From CAUPWF01 sp044425815 (GTDB taxonomy: Bacteria; Bacillota; Clostridia; Lachnospirales; Lachnospiraceae), in contig JAWXVA010000003.1 in NCBI GenBank assembly GCA_044425815.1, positions 18,354-82,353 of the forward strand: a stretch of DNA of 64,000 bases. Direction: 5' to 3'. The notes under the pieces were generated by a model. It did not search any database. It was not told the DNA's origin and worked only from the letters and a program-made list of their open reading frames with translations. The position numbers and the translations under genes were made by a program. This document shows positions 26,645 to 36,104 of this stretch, piece by piece; position 1 is the first letter of the stretch, and every line of letters starts with the position of its first letter.

Positions 26645-27586
26645 TTAAAATATGATAATTAATATGATCGTAATGACCAATATTTCTGCTGATGTAAAAT
26701 ACATCAATTTAATCGCATGTTTAATATCTTCTGCTTCAATCTGGCGGATATCGTTCCCAATTGTTGGTTTCTGATACAATTCCCCAAAGTACATTGCATC
26801 GCCTGCCAACTGGACATTTAGTGCTCCTGCACACACAGATTCTGTCTGCGCTGCATTGGGACTTTTATGATTTTTCCTATCTCGCTTATATATTGTAAAC
26901 GCACCTTTCCCATTGTAATTCAGGATATGCGCCGCTATTATCATAAATATCGCTGTAATTCTAGCTGGAATATAGTTTGCTATATCGTCTACTTTCGCTG
27001 CGCATCTTCCAAACAAGATATATGTTTTATTTTTGTATCCTACCATGGAATCCATTGTATTAATCGCCTTATACATAAAGGCTAGAGGTGCGCCTCCTAG
27101 CGCCATAAATAATAATGGTGCTATCACTCCATCTGTTGTGTTTTCTGCAACCGTTTCCACTGTCGCTTTTATAATCCCTTGTTTCTCTAAGTTCTCTGTA
27201 TCTCGCCCTACGATGTAAGAAAGGTATTTTCGTGATTCTTCCATGTTATCTTCGTTTAATGGTTTATACACTTGAAGCGCTGCCTCTTTTAATGATTTTG
27301 CCGCAAAGATCTGGTAACACCATAGAATTTCTACTACAACACCTAAATAATAATTCCATCTATAACAATAAAACAAAGTAAAGTATGGAACGCTAAATGA
27401 AAGTGATATCATAATGACAACTAATAAAAATCCTCCTACTAATTCATTCTTTATTACTCGCCGCAGAACATTTTCTAATTTATGTATTACAGTTCCAATA
27501 AGACAAATCGGATGATACATCCACCTTGGATCCCCAAATAGCATATCTAGTACAAATGCAATTCCTATTATCATTGCAATCTTCAT
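26645..27586 (-). CDS. cbiB: Adenosylcobinamide-phosphate synthase CbiB
   Basis: CbiB attaches aminopropanol phosphate to adenosylcobyric acid in the membrane. The 313-residue protein starts with AFVLDMLFGDPRWMYHPI, a family signature, and carries AENTTDGVIAPLLF and SMVGYKNKTY in the middle, with several membrane segments. It overlaps cobC by 4 bases (ATGA). Length matches the family (310-320). Confidence 0.95.
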   Translation of the reverse strand: MKIAMIIGIAFVLDMLFGDPRWMYHPICLIGTVIHKLENVLRRVIKNELVGGFLLVVIMISLSFSVPYFTLFYCYRWNYYLGVVVEILWCYQIFAAKSLKEAALQVYKPLNEDNMEESRKYLSYIVGRDTENLEKQGIIKATVETVAENTTDGVIAPLLFMALGGAPLAFMYKAINTMDSMVGYKNKTYILFGRCAAKVDDIANYIPARITAIFMIIAAHILNYNGKGAFTIYKRDRKNHKSPNAAQTESVCAGALNVQLAGDAMYFGELYQKPTIGNDIRQIEAEDIKHAIKLMYFTSAEILVITIILIIIF

Positions 27587-28146
27587 TCACTTCGCCCCCG
27601 TATCAACAACATGTCATCTTCCATATGATATTCGCATTCATACACGCCACCATTTGGTATCTGATAATCGTAAAAACTTCTATGCTGTACCTCTAATTTC
27701 TCCATAATAGCCATGATTGTTCCACCATGGCAGACAATTACAATCTCATCTTCTGGTTTACATTCTGCAGTAATCTCATGAAATACGCGAAGGCATCTCT
27801 CTTTGAAACTAGTTCGGCTTTCTCCACCTATGGGGTTTTCTATTCCTTGTATGAAATCTTGATAATTCTTATTATCTTTTAATTCTTCATAGGTGTGATT
27901 TTCAAACTCTCCAAAATTCATTTCCTTTAACCATTCTTTGGTACATACTTTTCTTTCTGGATATAAGAAATGAGCAGTCTGGATACAGCGCTTCATTGGA
28001 CTTGCATATATCTTATCTGGATATTCTGGTAATTTGTAATTTATTTGCTCATCTCCATTGAACGCTATCGATTCATCCGTGCAACCAATATATCTTTTCT
28101 CATAATTTCCTTTTGTTTTTAGATGTCTTACAAAATACAATTTCAT
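27583..28146 (-). CDS. cobC: Alpha-ribazole phosphatase-type histidine phosphatase (CobC)
   Basis: A 187-residue phosphoglycerate-mutase-fold phosphatase. The catalytic His is in FVRHLKTKGN (RHx at 7-8), YASPMKRCIQTA is the second conserved Arg region, NFGEFENHTYEEL contains the Glu, and the second His lies in IVCHGGTIMAIM. CobC removes phosphate from alpha-ribazole or cobalamin phosphate. Histidine phosphatases differ in substrate and the position within the cobalamin operon is the main reason for CobC. It overlaps both neighbours by 4 bases. Confidence 0.85.
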   Translation of the reverse strand: MKLYFVRHLKTKGNYEKRYIGCTDESIAFNGDEQINYKLPEYPDKIYASPMKRCIQTAHFLYPERKVCTKEWLKEMNFGEFENHTYEELKDNKNYQDFIQGIENPIGGESRTSFKERCLRVFHEITAECKPEDEIVIVCHGGTIMAIMEKLEVQHRSFYDYQIPNGGVYECEYHMEDDMLLIRGRSE

Positions 28147-28508
28147 TTGATTTTCACCGCAATCCCTGATTCCATTTTATATACTTCTTCTGCATGACTC
28201 GCTATCATACATGCAATGCGCCCTGCCAGTTCTCTCCAACGGACTTCCGTTTTCTCTATAGGTATAATTCCACACCCTATTTCTCGCGATACTACAACTA
28301 CATTTTGCTTCCACATCGTTTCTGTCGTTGCAGTATTACAAATCTGGCGAACTTCTTGTTCTATCTGTAGTAGTATATCAGATTCTGTATCCAGTCCTTG
28401 CGTTATCCAATTTTGGATATTCATCTCTAAATCATCCAGAATTGGATAACAAAAGCTTTCTGCAAACGCTGTCTTTCCTTGTGCCATCCCCCCTGTTATA
28501 AATATCAT
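28143..28508 (-). CDS. Short CobU-like nucleotide-binding protein (lacks the central CobU region)
   Basis: Only 121 residues against about 180 for CobU. It has a P-loop TGGMAQGKTAFAE at 5-17, and a C-terminal region very like CobU: VVVVSREIGCGIIPIEK, then WRELAGRIACMIA and the end GIAVKIK. It does not have the His-containing RIxxHH segment which carries GMP in CobU. A full-length CobU gene with the opposite pattern lies nearby (29256-29810), so the two may work together. It overlaps cobC and cobS by 4 bases each, so it is an expressed operon member, not debris. Independent activity is unproven. Confidence 0.75.
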   Translation of the reverse strand: MIFITGGMAQGKTAFAESFCYPILDDLEMNIQNWITQGLDTESDILLQIEQEVRQICNTATTETMWKQNVVVVSREIGCGIIPIEKTEVRWRELAGRIACMIASHAEEVYKMESGIAVKIK

Positions 28509-29281
28509 AGCAACACACCTCCTATCGCCATACTAAACGGCAGTAATAGCTCTAATAACGATATAATACATCCCGTGAGATCGCCTGTGATTCCACCAAA
28601 TTTTTTCACGTACAGTGGCAAGATCCCCAAAAGAAATACGGCTATCGTTGCAACAAATATCATGAATATATTCCTGTCTGTTGCACATAAGATTACCCCA
28701 CTGGCTACTATCCACATGCCCAATATTCCAACTACTATATTCTGCGCAGCAGTATTCGAAAATTCTGCTCCTAATCCATCTTTTTTTGCATTGGGCATTT
28801 TTATCATACAGATAGCACCCACAGCACGACTTATGATAAAGATTATGGGTAAGACTATCACTTGTAATGTTTTTGTTTCTATCAGTTGTACATAGATTCC
28901 ATACAAACACACAAAATATACAATTGCACCAAGCACCCCAAAAGCACCTGTTCTCGGATCTTTTAGAATTTCCAATTTCTTTTCTCTATCACCATAGGAA
29001 AAATACGCATCGCAAGTATCAATCACCCCATCAATATGGATACCGCCTGATAGAATTACAGGTATTAGTAGTAATGCTATCGCCTGAAAAGTAACTGTAA
29101 AACTTGTGAGTAAAGGATAGACTCCTATCATACAACTTCCGATAATCCCACCAATCACCGGTAAAAAACACAACATATATTTCATGCTTTTTTCTTCCCA
29201 TTCAATCCGAGGCATCGGGATAATGGAATACATAGAGATACATATAATCAAACTATTACACATTTGTTTTAATTTCCCCAT
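28505..29281 (-). CDS. cobS: Adenosylcobinamide-GDP ribazoletransferase CobS
   Basis: CobS joins adenosylcobinamide-GDP to alpha-ribazole (phosphate) in the membrane. The 258-residue protein has the metal-binding GGIHIDGVIDTCDAYFS near 80-96, with the DGxxDxxDA pattern, and several membrane segments. The first ATG (29281) has AGGAG 6 bases upstream and overlaps the cobU stop by 26 bases. Length is typical. Confidence 0.94.
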   Translation of the reverse strand: MGKLKQMCNSLIICISMYSIIPMPRIEWEEKSMKYMLCFLPVIGGIIGSCMIGVYPLLTSFTVTFQAIALLLIPVILSGGIHIDGVIDTCDAYFSYGDREKKLEILKDPRTGAFGVLGAIVYFVCLYGIYVQLIETKTLQVIVLPIIFIISRAVGAICMIKMPNAKKDGLGAEFSNTAAQNIVVGILGMWIVASGVILCATDRNIFMIFVATIAVFLLGILPLYVKKFGGITGDLTGCIISLLELLLPFSMAIGGVLL

Positions 29282-29810
29282 TTAGTTTCTCCTGCCCTTT
29301 GTGAATCACTGGAATTCCACAAACAATTTCTATTACTACATCTGCATCTTGAGATAATCTCCTGTTGATTTCTCCCAGGTCTTTAATATACCCTTTTGTT
29401 TCATCCGCATATTCTACACCATCGTCAAATATCTTATTGCTCACAAGAATTAGATGCTCACTGCGACTTTTTAATGTTTCGATTCCGCGCAATATCGATT
29501 CTACGTAGTTACCCTTGTTCTTCTCTTCTGCGAATCGTTCATTTGCAAGAAGCGTGGACATACATTCTAATAAAATTGTATGATACCCCTCTTCTTTTAT
29601 TTCTTTTAGGTTTCGATACCGCTCTAGCGTATGAAATCCTTTATTCTTGCGAAGCGCATGATGTCTCTCTATTCGATATTTCGCCTCTTCTCCGAAGGGT
29701 TCCATTGTGGCTATATATAGCTTGGGTGCTTCTTGCGCAAGTCGTACACTCAAATTTTCTGCATATTCTGATTTTCCTGAAGCGGATCCCCCTATAATGA
29801 ACACAACCAT
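29256..29810 (-). CDS. cobU: CobU-family adenosylcobinamide kinase/guanylyltransferase, with altered C-terminal motif
   Basis: A 184-residue CobU-fold protein. It has the P-loop GGSASGKSEYAE at 7-18, IATMEPFGEE, the RIERHHALRKNKG segment whose His pair carries GMP, and LLECMSTLLANE. The region that in CobU reads TNEVGMGIVP is here SNKIFDDGVEYADE, so the GxGIVP loop is gone. That loop is kept in the short paralogue at 28143-28508. It may carry guanylyl transfer while kinase activity is uncertain, or the two proteins may act as a pair. Confidence 0.85.
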   Translation of the reverse strand: MVVFIIGGSASGKSEYAENLSVRLAQEAPKLYIATMEPFGEEAKYRIERHHALRKNKGFHTLERYRNLKEIKEEGYHTILLECMSTLLANERFAEEKNKGNYVESILRGIETLKSRSEHLILVSNKIFDDGVEYADETKGYIKDLGEINRRLSQDADVVIEIVCGIPVIHKGQEKLNGEIKTNV

Positions 29811-29824
29811 ATTTTTATTCTCCT

Positions 29825-30871
29825 TTAATCGAAGGGCTCGTATGCATCGATTTCTATTTCTTGAAAATTACACATTTCATTATAAATCAAGCTTGCTGTT
29901 TCCAATATATTAAACGCCATTACTGCACCTGTCCCTTCTCCTAGACACATATGCAAACTTAGCATCGGCTCTAATCCTAGCGCATCCAACAACATTTCAC
30001 CAGCTGGTTCCGCCGATACATGCGTTGGAATCATGAATGCTTTTGTACGAACATCTATAGTCTGTGCAACCAAAGCGGCTGTTGCCGAAATAAATCCATC
30101 GATTAAAATCGGAACTCGATAGATTGCACCTCCTATGAACATTCCACACATTCCCGCAATGTCTAACCCACCTATTTTAGCAAGAATATCGATTCCATCT
30201 TCTCGATTGGGGTTATGCTTCGCTAATGCTTCTTGAATAAGTTGGGTTTTTCTCAATAATCCGCTAGCACTAAGTCCTGCACCTTTTCCTGTCACAATCC
30301 CTGGATCTTGATTCAGAATACACGAAGCAATTGCGCTACTCGTGGTTGTATTCCCAATCCCCATTTCTCCTGTAGCTATTACATCATATCCAAGTAATTT
30401 CAACTGCCTTACCATGTCGATACCTACTTGGATTGCTGCTTCCACTTGTTCTATAGTCATCGCACATTCTTTCGCGAAATTCTTTGTACCATACATCACT
30501 TTTTTGTTAACAATATCTGCATTTTCAGAATCAGATGCCATACCAATATCTATTACAATGAGATCTGCTCCACAATGTTTGCTCATAAGTGCTACAGTGG
30601 CCTTATCCGTTGTCATATTTTCTGCTACGATTTTCGTTACCTCTTGTCCTACTTGTGTAACGCCTTCTTCTACTATCCCATTGTCTGCGCACATAACTAC
30701 TACTGCTTTTTTCTGGATTCGAACTTTATCTGTTTCAAAAATCCCAGCACATTGAACGATGACATCTTCTAGCTTCCCTAAGCTATTTAATGGGGTTGCA
30801 ATTCCATCCCAATTACGCTTTGCTTGATGCATTGCTTCTAAATTCAATTCTTTTATTTGATATTTATTCAT
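29825..30871 (-). CDS. cobT: Nicotinate-nucleotide-dimethylbenzimidazole phosphoribosyltransferase CobT
   Basis: CobT activates the lower-ligand base to its alpha-ribotide. The 348-residue protein has the typical WDGIATPLNSLGKLED near 21-36, VVMCADNGIVEEGVTQ, GEMGIGNTTTSSAIA, IGGLDIAGMCG and the catalytic Glu near the C-terminus in LGEGTGAVMAFNIL. An AAGGAG site precedes the ATG. The presence of CobT means a benzimidazole or similar base is used, but no base-synthesis gene (bluB or bza) is here. Confidence 0.96.
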   Translation of the reverse strand: MNKYQIKELNLEAMHQAKRNWDGIATPLNSLGKLEDVIVQCAGIFETDKVRIQKKAVVVMCADNGIVEEGVTQVGQEVTKIVAENMTTDKATVALMSKHCGADLIVIDIGMASDSENADIVNKKVMYGTKNFAKECAMTIEQVEAAIQVGIDMVRQLKLLGYDVIATGEMGIGNTTTSSAIASCILNQDPGIVTGKGAGLSASGLLRKTQLIQEALAKHNPNREDGIDILAKIGGLDIAGMCGMFIGGAIYRVPILIDGFISATAALVAQTIDVRTKAFMIPTHVSAEPAGEMLLDALGLEPMLSLHMCLGEGTGAVMAFNILETASLIYNEMCNFQEIEIDAYEPFD

Positions 30872-30914
30872 CGCAAAAACTCCTTGCTATCCTCTTTCGT
30901 GCTATAAAGATTCC

Positions 30915-31553
30915 CTAACTTCTACTTGGATTTTTCATATACATCAGTGCATTAATAATGGCTGCTGCTACGTTACTGCCGCCTTTTCGTCCTTTTGCCA
31001 CAATATATGGAACAGAGCTTTGCATAATCAATTCTTTCGACTCCACTACATTTACAAATCCTACTGGTACTCCAATAATAAGTCTCGGTGTGATGGCACC
31101 TTGTTCTATCATTTCGTGCAGTTGAATCAGTGCCGTTGGTGCATTCCCTATTACAAGGATCAATGGCTTCTCTACTTCAGACGCTTTTATCATGGACTGT
31201 GTCGCTCTTGTAGTTCCATTTTTTTTAGCTCTTATTCGTACATCTTCGTCCGCAATATAACAATACGCTTCACAGCCTAGTTTCCCCAGACAAGGTTTGT
31301 TAATTCCGGCTAGCGCCATATTGGTATCAGTAACAATTACACACCCTTCTGATAAAGCTTGTAGCGCCGCATCTACAGCAGTTTCTGAAAACACTAGATT
31401 CTCTACGTATTCAAAATCTGCGGAAGTATGTATGACACGCTTCAATATCGGTGCTGTTTTTTCCTCTATTTGTACTTCCATATCTTCCAATTCTTTTGTA
31501 ATGATCTGAAAGCTTTTATCTTCAATTTCATTTGGTAAATAATAAGTTATCAA
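30915..31553 (-). CDS. cbiC: Cobalt-precorrin-8 methylmutase CbiC
   Basis: CbiC moves a methyl group from C11 to C12, giving cobyrinate. The 212-residue protein has RVIHTSADFEYVENL with the active-site His, SEGCVIVTDTNMALAGI, VGNAPTALIQL and GVPVGFVNVVESKE, all family features. It starts with TTG (31551-31553) after a GGGGGGAT site, an uncommon start. It lies 37 bases after cbiP. Confidence 0.95.
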   Translation of the reverse strand: MITYYLPNEIEDKSFQIITKELEDMEVQIEEKTAPILKRVIHTSADFEYVENLVFSETAVDAALQALSEGCVIVTDTNMALAGINKPCLGKLGCEAYCYIADEDVRIRAKKNGTTRATQSMIKASEVEKPLILVIGNAPTALIQLHEMIEQGAITPRLIIGVPVGFVNVVESKELIMQSSVPYIVAKGRKGGSNVAAAIINALMYMKNPSRS

Positions 31554-31589
31554 AGCTATCCCCCCCTTGTTGCAAGAATTTACGTTCCT

Positions 31590-33104
31590 TTAAATTCCTT
31601 CTTCTAGTATCTGATAAATGTGCTTCATATCTAAGCTCTCTCTCACAATATCCGCTAATTTATCATATTCGCGATTCTTAAATTCCTGAAGGCTTCCTGT
31701 TGTATGCGCTTCAAATGTGATTCCTTTCTTCGCAGCAAGCGCTTGCACCATGGTAATTACTATTTCTTCGCTATCAAATAGTCCATGAATATAACTACCA
31801 TAAATATTCCCAATCGATACGCCGTCCGTTCCCACTTGTTGCTTTTCTTTGCTTTCGCTTCTATTTCTATAGGTTAAATGATTCATAGGTTTTGTCACTT
31901 CTGTTACCCCCATATGAATTTCATACCCTTCAAATGTCTTATGATTCAAATTTGCAAAAATTCCTTGTGCATTCTTAATAACGCCTTCTACTTGGGTTCT
32001 TGTTTTCTCTTTCTGGAAAATGGTATCTGCGTTAATCAATCCTAATCCTCGTTGCACGCCGCCACCTTCTACGTTAAAAGGGTCTTGGAGGCTATTGGTT
32101 AATATTTGGTACCCGCCACAAATTCCAAAGATGGCGCCTTCAGCACTTGCATATTTTAGCACTTGAGATTCCACTCCTGATTCTCGCATCCATTTCAAAT
32201 CCTCTATTGTATTTTTAGACCCTGGAATGATTAATAAATCTGGTTTTCCAAATTGACTAAGATTTGAAATATAGCGCACCTTTATTCCAGCAAATATTTC
32301 AAATGCATTGAAATCTGTAAAATTAGAGATCTTGGGTAATCGAAGTACTGCAATATCTATCTCCCTCACTCCTTGGTTTGTTAACGACTCTGATAAACTA
32401 TCTTCCTCATCAATCTGCAAATGAAAATAAGGAATGGTTCCAACTACTGGTACTGGTACTAGCTCTTCCATCATATCAATTCCCGGCTGTAGAATCTTCA
32501 AATCACCACGGAATTTATTAATGATATTGCCTTTTATGTAGGATTTTTCTTCTTCCTTCTGTAACATATATGTTCCATATAGTGCCGCAAACACACCACC
32601 ACGATCAATATCACCTACCATGAGTACCGGCGCTTTTGCCATCTTAGCCATCCCCATATTAACGATATCATTTTCTTGCAAATTAATTTCTGCTGGGCTA
32701 CCTGCTCCTTCAATTACAATAATATCATTTTCTTCTGCAAGGGATTCGTAGGCTTCCATAATTGCTGGCACATATGCTTTTTTATTACGATAGTACTCCA
32801 CCGCTTTCATATTCCCCATTACTTCCCCATTTACAATCACTTGTGATCCTTGATCACTCGTTGGCTTTAATAAAATAGGGTTCATACGTACATCTGGAAC
32901 TTTATAAGCCGCCTCAGCTTGTACTACTTGCGCTCGTCCCATTTCAAGTCCTTGCTCTGTTATATAAGAATTCAACGCCATGTTTTGGGATTTAAATGGA
33001 GCCACTTTGTATCCATCTTGTGCGAAAATTCTACAAAGTGCTGCTGCTACGATACTCTTTCCTGCATTTGAAGTTGTGCCTTGAATCATAATTGCTTTTG
33101 CCAT
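31590..33104 (-). CDS. cbiP: Cobyric acid synthase CbiP/CobQ
   Basis: CbiP amidates the b, d, e and g side chains of adenosylcobyrinate a,c-diamide. The 504-residue protein has the ATP-binding N-terminal domain (IQGTTSNAGKSIVAAALCR at 7-25, FKSQNMALNSYIT), GDIDRGGVFA, and the C-terminal glutaminase domain with the nucleophile Cys in FGICGGYQIL and the late His in YIHGLFD. It begins 1 base after the cbiA stop. Length is normal. Confidence 0.96.
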   Translation of the reverse strand: MAKAIMIQGTTSNAGKSIVAAALCRIFAQDGYKVAPFKSQNMALNSYITEQGLEMGRAQVVQAEAAYKVPDVRMNPILLKPTSDQGSQVIVNGEVMGNMKAVEYYRNKKAYVPAIMEAYESLAEENDIIVIEGAGSPAEINLQENDIVNMGMAKMAKAPVLMVGDIDRGGVFAALYGTYMLQKEEEKSYIKGNIINKFRGDLKILQPGIDMMEELVPVPVVGTIPYFHLQIDEEDSLSESLTNQGVREIDIAVLRLPKISNFTDFNAFEIFAGIKVRYISNLSQFGKPDLLIIPGSKNTIEDLKWMRESGVESQVLKYASAEGAIFGICGGYQILTNSLQDPFNVEGGGVQRGLGLINADTIFQKEKTRTQVEGVIKNAQGIFANLNHKTFEGYEIHMGVTEVTKPMNHLTYRNRSESKEKQQVGTDGVSIGNIYGSYIHGLFDSEEIVITMVQALAAKKGITFEAHTTGSLQEFKNREYDKLADIVRESLDMKHIYQILEEGI

Positions 33105-33105
33105 T

Positions 33106-34491
33106 CTAGTTCTCCGTTTCTTTATATTCCTTACATTTCGTTAAAAATTTCTTGGCCAATTCCACTTGTCCTGAAAAATGGATGTGTGGGTACTGGGCAA
33201 ATATATTCCCTTCACTATATCCTGTTTCCCATGATTTCCCTGTCGTTTTTTTTGCTTGATATGCAAATGGTTCCATATCACTTTTTGAATAATGAAATTC
33301 ATGTGCATGAACTGATTCCTCAATGAACGTTCCTTCTCTAATCGGTGTAAGTTTCACATATCCAAACTGATTTAATTTCGTAGTCATCTCACAATGCATA
33401 TCGATAATGCCTACCATTCTATGTCCTTCTATCGATTTTCCCAAATACATAAATCCACCGCATTCTGCGTATATTGGCATACTTTTATGATGCGCGTTTC
33501 GAATACAGGCTTGCATTGATTCATTCTTACTAAGGGTTTCTAGATAGAGTTCTGGATATCCTCCCCCTAAAATTATCCCGACTACCTCTTCTGGCAATTC
33601 ATCATCTTCTAGTGGTGAGAAATAATGCAGATGTGCTCCTAATGTTTCTAGCGTATGGAGTCCATCTTCATAATAGAAACAAAACGCTTTATCCCTTGCC
33701 ACTGCAATATGTATTCCGTCGAATTCCTTCTCTGCCTTTTCATCGATTGGATATCCCACTCGATTTGCTTCATATTGAAACGGAGCTGCCGTATGACCAA
33801 TTGCAAGGAGTCTATCTACATCTATATATTGTTCTACCAATTCCCCTAACACCTCAATTTTTTGATTTAAATGCTCAATTTCCTGAGCTGTTACGAGTCC
33901 TAGATGACGACTCTCTATCATTGCCATTGGTTCCTTTGGTAAACAGCCTAATACTTCTAACCCTGTTTCTTTTTCAATCATTTCACGATAAAATGGTAAC
34001 ATCATCGGTGTTACTCTATTTAAGATAACTCCGACAATATGATTTTCTTTATAATTTTGGTACCCCTGTATCATAGCCACAATAGAGATAGATGCCCCTT
34101 TGCAATCTACCACTAGTATGGTTGGAATCTGAAACTCTTCTGCTATGTGATAAGTAGAATTCTGAACTGTATTTCCACCCAATCCGTCATAGTATCCCAT
34201 GACCCCTTCTACCAAAGATAGGCTATTTTCATTCGTACTACTATTCTCAGCAAATAGAGCCTTCGTTATTTCTTTCGGGCATAGAAACATATCAATATTG
34301 CGGGACTTTGTGCCAATCACTTCACTATGAAACATGGGATCGATATAATCTGGTCCACACTTAAATGCCCGAACATCTATCTTTCGTTTTTGTAATGCTC
34401 GTAAAATCCCACATGTCACCGTCGTTTTTCCGCATCCACTATGAGTTCCAGCTATTAATATACGGTTGATTTGATCTTTACATTTGCTCAT
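33106..34491 (-). CDS. cbiA: Cobyrinate a,c-diamide synthase CbiA
   Basis: CbiA amidates the a and c carboxylates using glutamine and ATP. The ATG at 34491 is chosen because it overlaps the cbiET stop (ATGA) and has a GGCGAGG-like site; an upstream ATG has none. The 461-residue protein has AGTHSGCGKTTVTCGI at the start, FKCGPDYIDPMFH, ILNRV and the glutaminase Cys in YAECGGFMYLG, with the late His region SVHAHEFHYS. It lies just ahead of cbiP, which acts later in the pathway. Confidence 0.95.
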   Translation of the reverse strand: MSKCKDQINRILIAGTHSGCGKTTVTCGILRALQKRKIDVRAFKCGPDYIDPMFHSEVIGTKSRNIDMFLCPKEITKALFAENSSTNENSLSLVEGVMGYYDGLGGNTVQNSTYHIAEEFQIPTILVVDCKGASISIVAMIQGYQNYKENHIVGVILNRVTPMMLPFYREMIEKETGLEVLGCLPKEPMAMIESRHLGLVTAQEIEHLNQKIEVLGELVEQYIDVDRLLAIGHTAAPFQYEANRVGYPIDEKAEKEFDGIHIAVARDKAFCFYYEDGLHTLETLGAHLHYFSPLEDDELPEEVVGIILGGGYPELYLETLSKNESMQACIRNAHHKSMPIYAECGGFMYLGKSIEGHRMVGIIDMHCEMTTKLNQFGYVKLTPIREGTFIEESVHAHEFHYSKSDMEPFAYQAKKTTGKSWETGYSEGNIFAQYPHIHFSGQVELAKKFLTKCKEYKETEN

Positions 34492-35717
34492 TCTAACGCC
34501 TCGCCTTGTCTTGCCCATATTAGATAAACTGGATTATTAGCCATCATAAGATGATAACTTCCAAGTTTCTTACTACACGAACTATTGATGCAACTCACTT
34601 CATAGTCTAGATTCCGTTCTTTTAGTGCTTGCATTGACACATTTAAAGTCTCTAGCGTAATTGCGGTAATCAATAGCTCCACTTTCGGATTTCTATGAAA
34701 TAGTACTTCTAACATTTGTGGAATATCACCTGAGCTTCCACCTATGAACACCTTGTCTGGAATTGGTAACTCCCCCATTTTATCCATAGCGTTGCATAAA
34801 AGAGGACACACATTATAACTTCCAAATCTCTTCACATTCTGCTGGATTGTTTCATAGGCTTCTGGATTTTTCTCCAAGGCATACACCATACCTTCATGCG
34901 CAAAACTAGCTAATTCCACTGTAACAGACCCTGTTCCCGCACCGATATCATATACGATATCGTCCTTTTTAATAGTTAAATAGTCCACTGCAAGGCTACG
35001 AATTTCTCGTTTACTCATGGGTACATTACTGCGTATAAATGCTTCATCTCTATAATGTTGGCACTTTGGTTTATGATTGATATGATGCACGAACATTACG
35101 GTTAAATCTGAGAAGTCTTTATACTGTAAGAGTTCTTTTATACTTCCAGTTATTACTTTCTCTGTGTCCATAGATAAGCTATCGCCAATTGTAATGATAA
35201 AATCTGACTCTGTATATGCTTGTAAGTGCTGTTCCAAATAATCCAATATCACAGCAGTAGTATTGTAACCACCTGTTAGTAGGAAAGTGTGTTCGTGATA
35301 AGCAATCGTTCCTAAGAGCTTTGAAATGGAATTTCTTCCATGGAGACTTAACACTTTGATGTTCTCATAGGAAATTCCAAGCTTTGCACACAAATATTGC
35401 ATAGAATTAATTCCAGCAATATTTATAACTTCGAATCGATCTTCAAAGTAGTTACGAAGCGTTTTTGCCATACTAAAAAACCCAACATCTCCAGACACCA
35501 AAACTGCAACATTGTCGTTTTTCTCTTGATGAAGTTTCTCAATGAGCGTTGTGTATTCACAAGAAATAATATTAGGATATGTTTCTCTATATAAAGCCGA
35601 AATTCGTCCAAATGCATAAACGACATCTGCTTGTTCTAATACTTCCACCCCCTGCCCTGTAAGCTGGGTTTCGTGTCCCATTCCTGCACCAATAATATAA
35701 AGCAATTTTTTTGTCAT
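34488..35717 (-). CDS. cbiET: Bifunctional cobalt-precorrin methyltransferase/decarboxylase CbiET
   Basis: A CbiE-CbiT fusion of 409 residues that methylates C5 and C15 and removes the C12 acetate carboxyl. The CbiE half (about 1-200) shows IIGAGMGHETQLTGQG and LVSGDVGFFSM; the CbiT half (about 215-409) shows SKREIRSLAVDYL, a class I SAM site VYDIGAGTGSVTVELA, and FIGGSSGDIPQML. The ATG at 35717 has AGGAG 6 bases upstream. Fusion is common in Firmicutes, whereas CbiE and CbiT are separate in Salmonella. Confidence 0.95.
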   Translation of the reverse strand: MTKKLLYIIGAGMGHETQLTGQGVEVLEQADVVYAFGRISALYRETYPNIISCEYTTLIEKLHQEKNDNVAVLVSGDVGFFSMAKTLRNYFEDRFEVINIAGINSMQYLCAKLGISYENIKVLSLHGRNSISKLLGTIAYHEHTFLLTGGYNTTAVILDYLEQHLQAYTESDFIITIGDSLSMDTEKVITGSIKELLQYKDFSDLTVMFVHHINHKPKCQHYRDEAFIRSNVPMSKREIRSLAVDYLTIKKDDIVYDIGAGTGSVTVELASFAHEGMVYALEKNPEAYETIQQNVKRFGSYNVCPLLCNAMDKMGELPIPDKVFIGGSSGDIPQMLEVLFHRNPKVELLITAITLETLNVSMQALKERNLDYEVSCINSSCSKKLGSYHLMMANNPVYLIWARQGEALE

Positions 35718-35739
35718 CACCTTCTCCTACTCTACTATA

Positions 35740-36102
35740 TTATAACGCCGCTTTTACGCGATCTACTAATACAGCTGCTAATCGTTCATCTACGCCCAAC
35801 GTTTGCCCCATCGTTATGGTTACATCACTGTGCTTTTCTGTGAATTTTGCTAATTCCTCTGGGATATCTTCTCGAATATGAATGCCACTAAACAAAAAAT
35901 ATGGTACTGCCACAATTTCTTTGATTCCTTTTGCTACTAAATTCTCTAATCCCACCTCTATACATTTCCCTGAAAATTCCATAAATGCGTATTCTATTTC
36001 ATAATCTACGACTTGTTGTTTTACCATCTCTACAATCTGAATTAATGTACTTTCTGTTGATTTCTCCCTACTTCCATGGGCTAAAATAATAATACCTTTC
36101 AT
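35740..36102 (-). CDS. cbiX: Sirohydrochlorin cobaltochelatase, short CbiX type
   Basis: A 120-residue small chelatase (CbiX-S) that inserts cobalt into sirohydrochlorin. LAHGSREKSTESTL at 7-20 holds the first active-site His, VPYFLFSGIHIREDIP near 86-101 the second. The small form acts as a homodimer. An AAGGAG site precedes the ATG, and the stop is 2 bases from the cobA-hemD gene... read on the minus strand it follows that gene by 2 bases. Confidence 0.92.
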   Translation of the reverse strand: MKGIIILAHGSREKSTESTLIQIVEMVKQQVVDYEIEYAFMEFSGKCIEVGLENLVAKGIKEIVAVPYFLFSGIHIREDIPEELAKFTEKHSDVTITMGQTLGVDERLAAVLVDRVKAAL

Positions 36103-36104
36103 AA

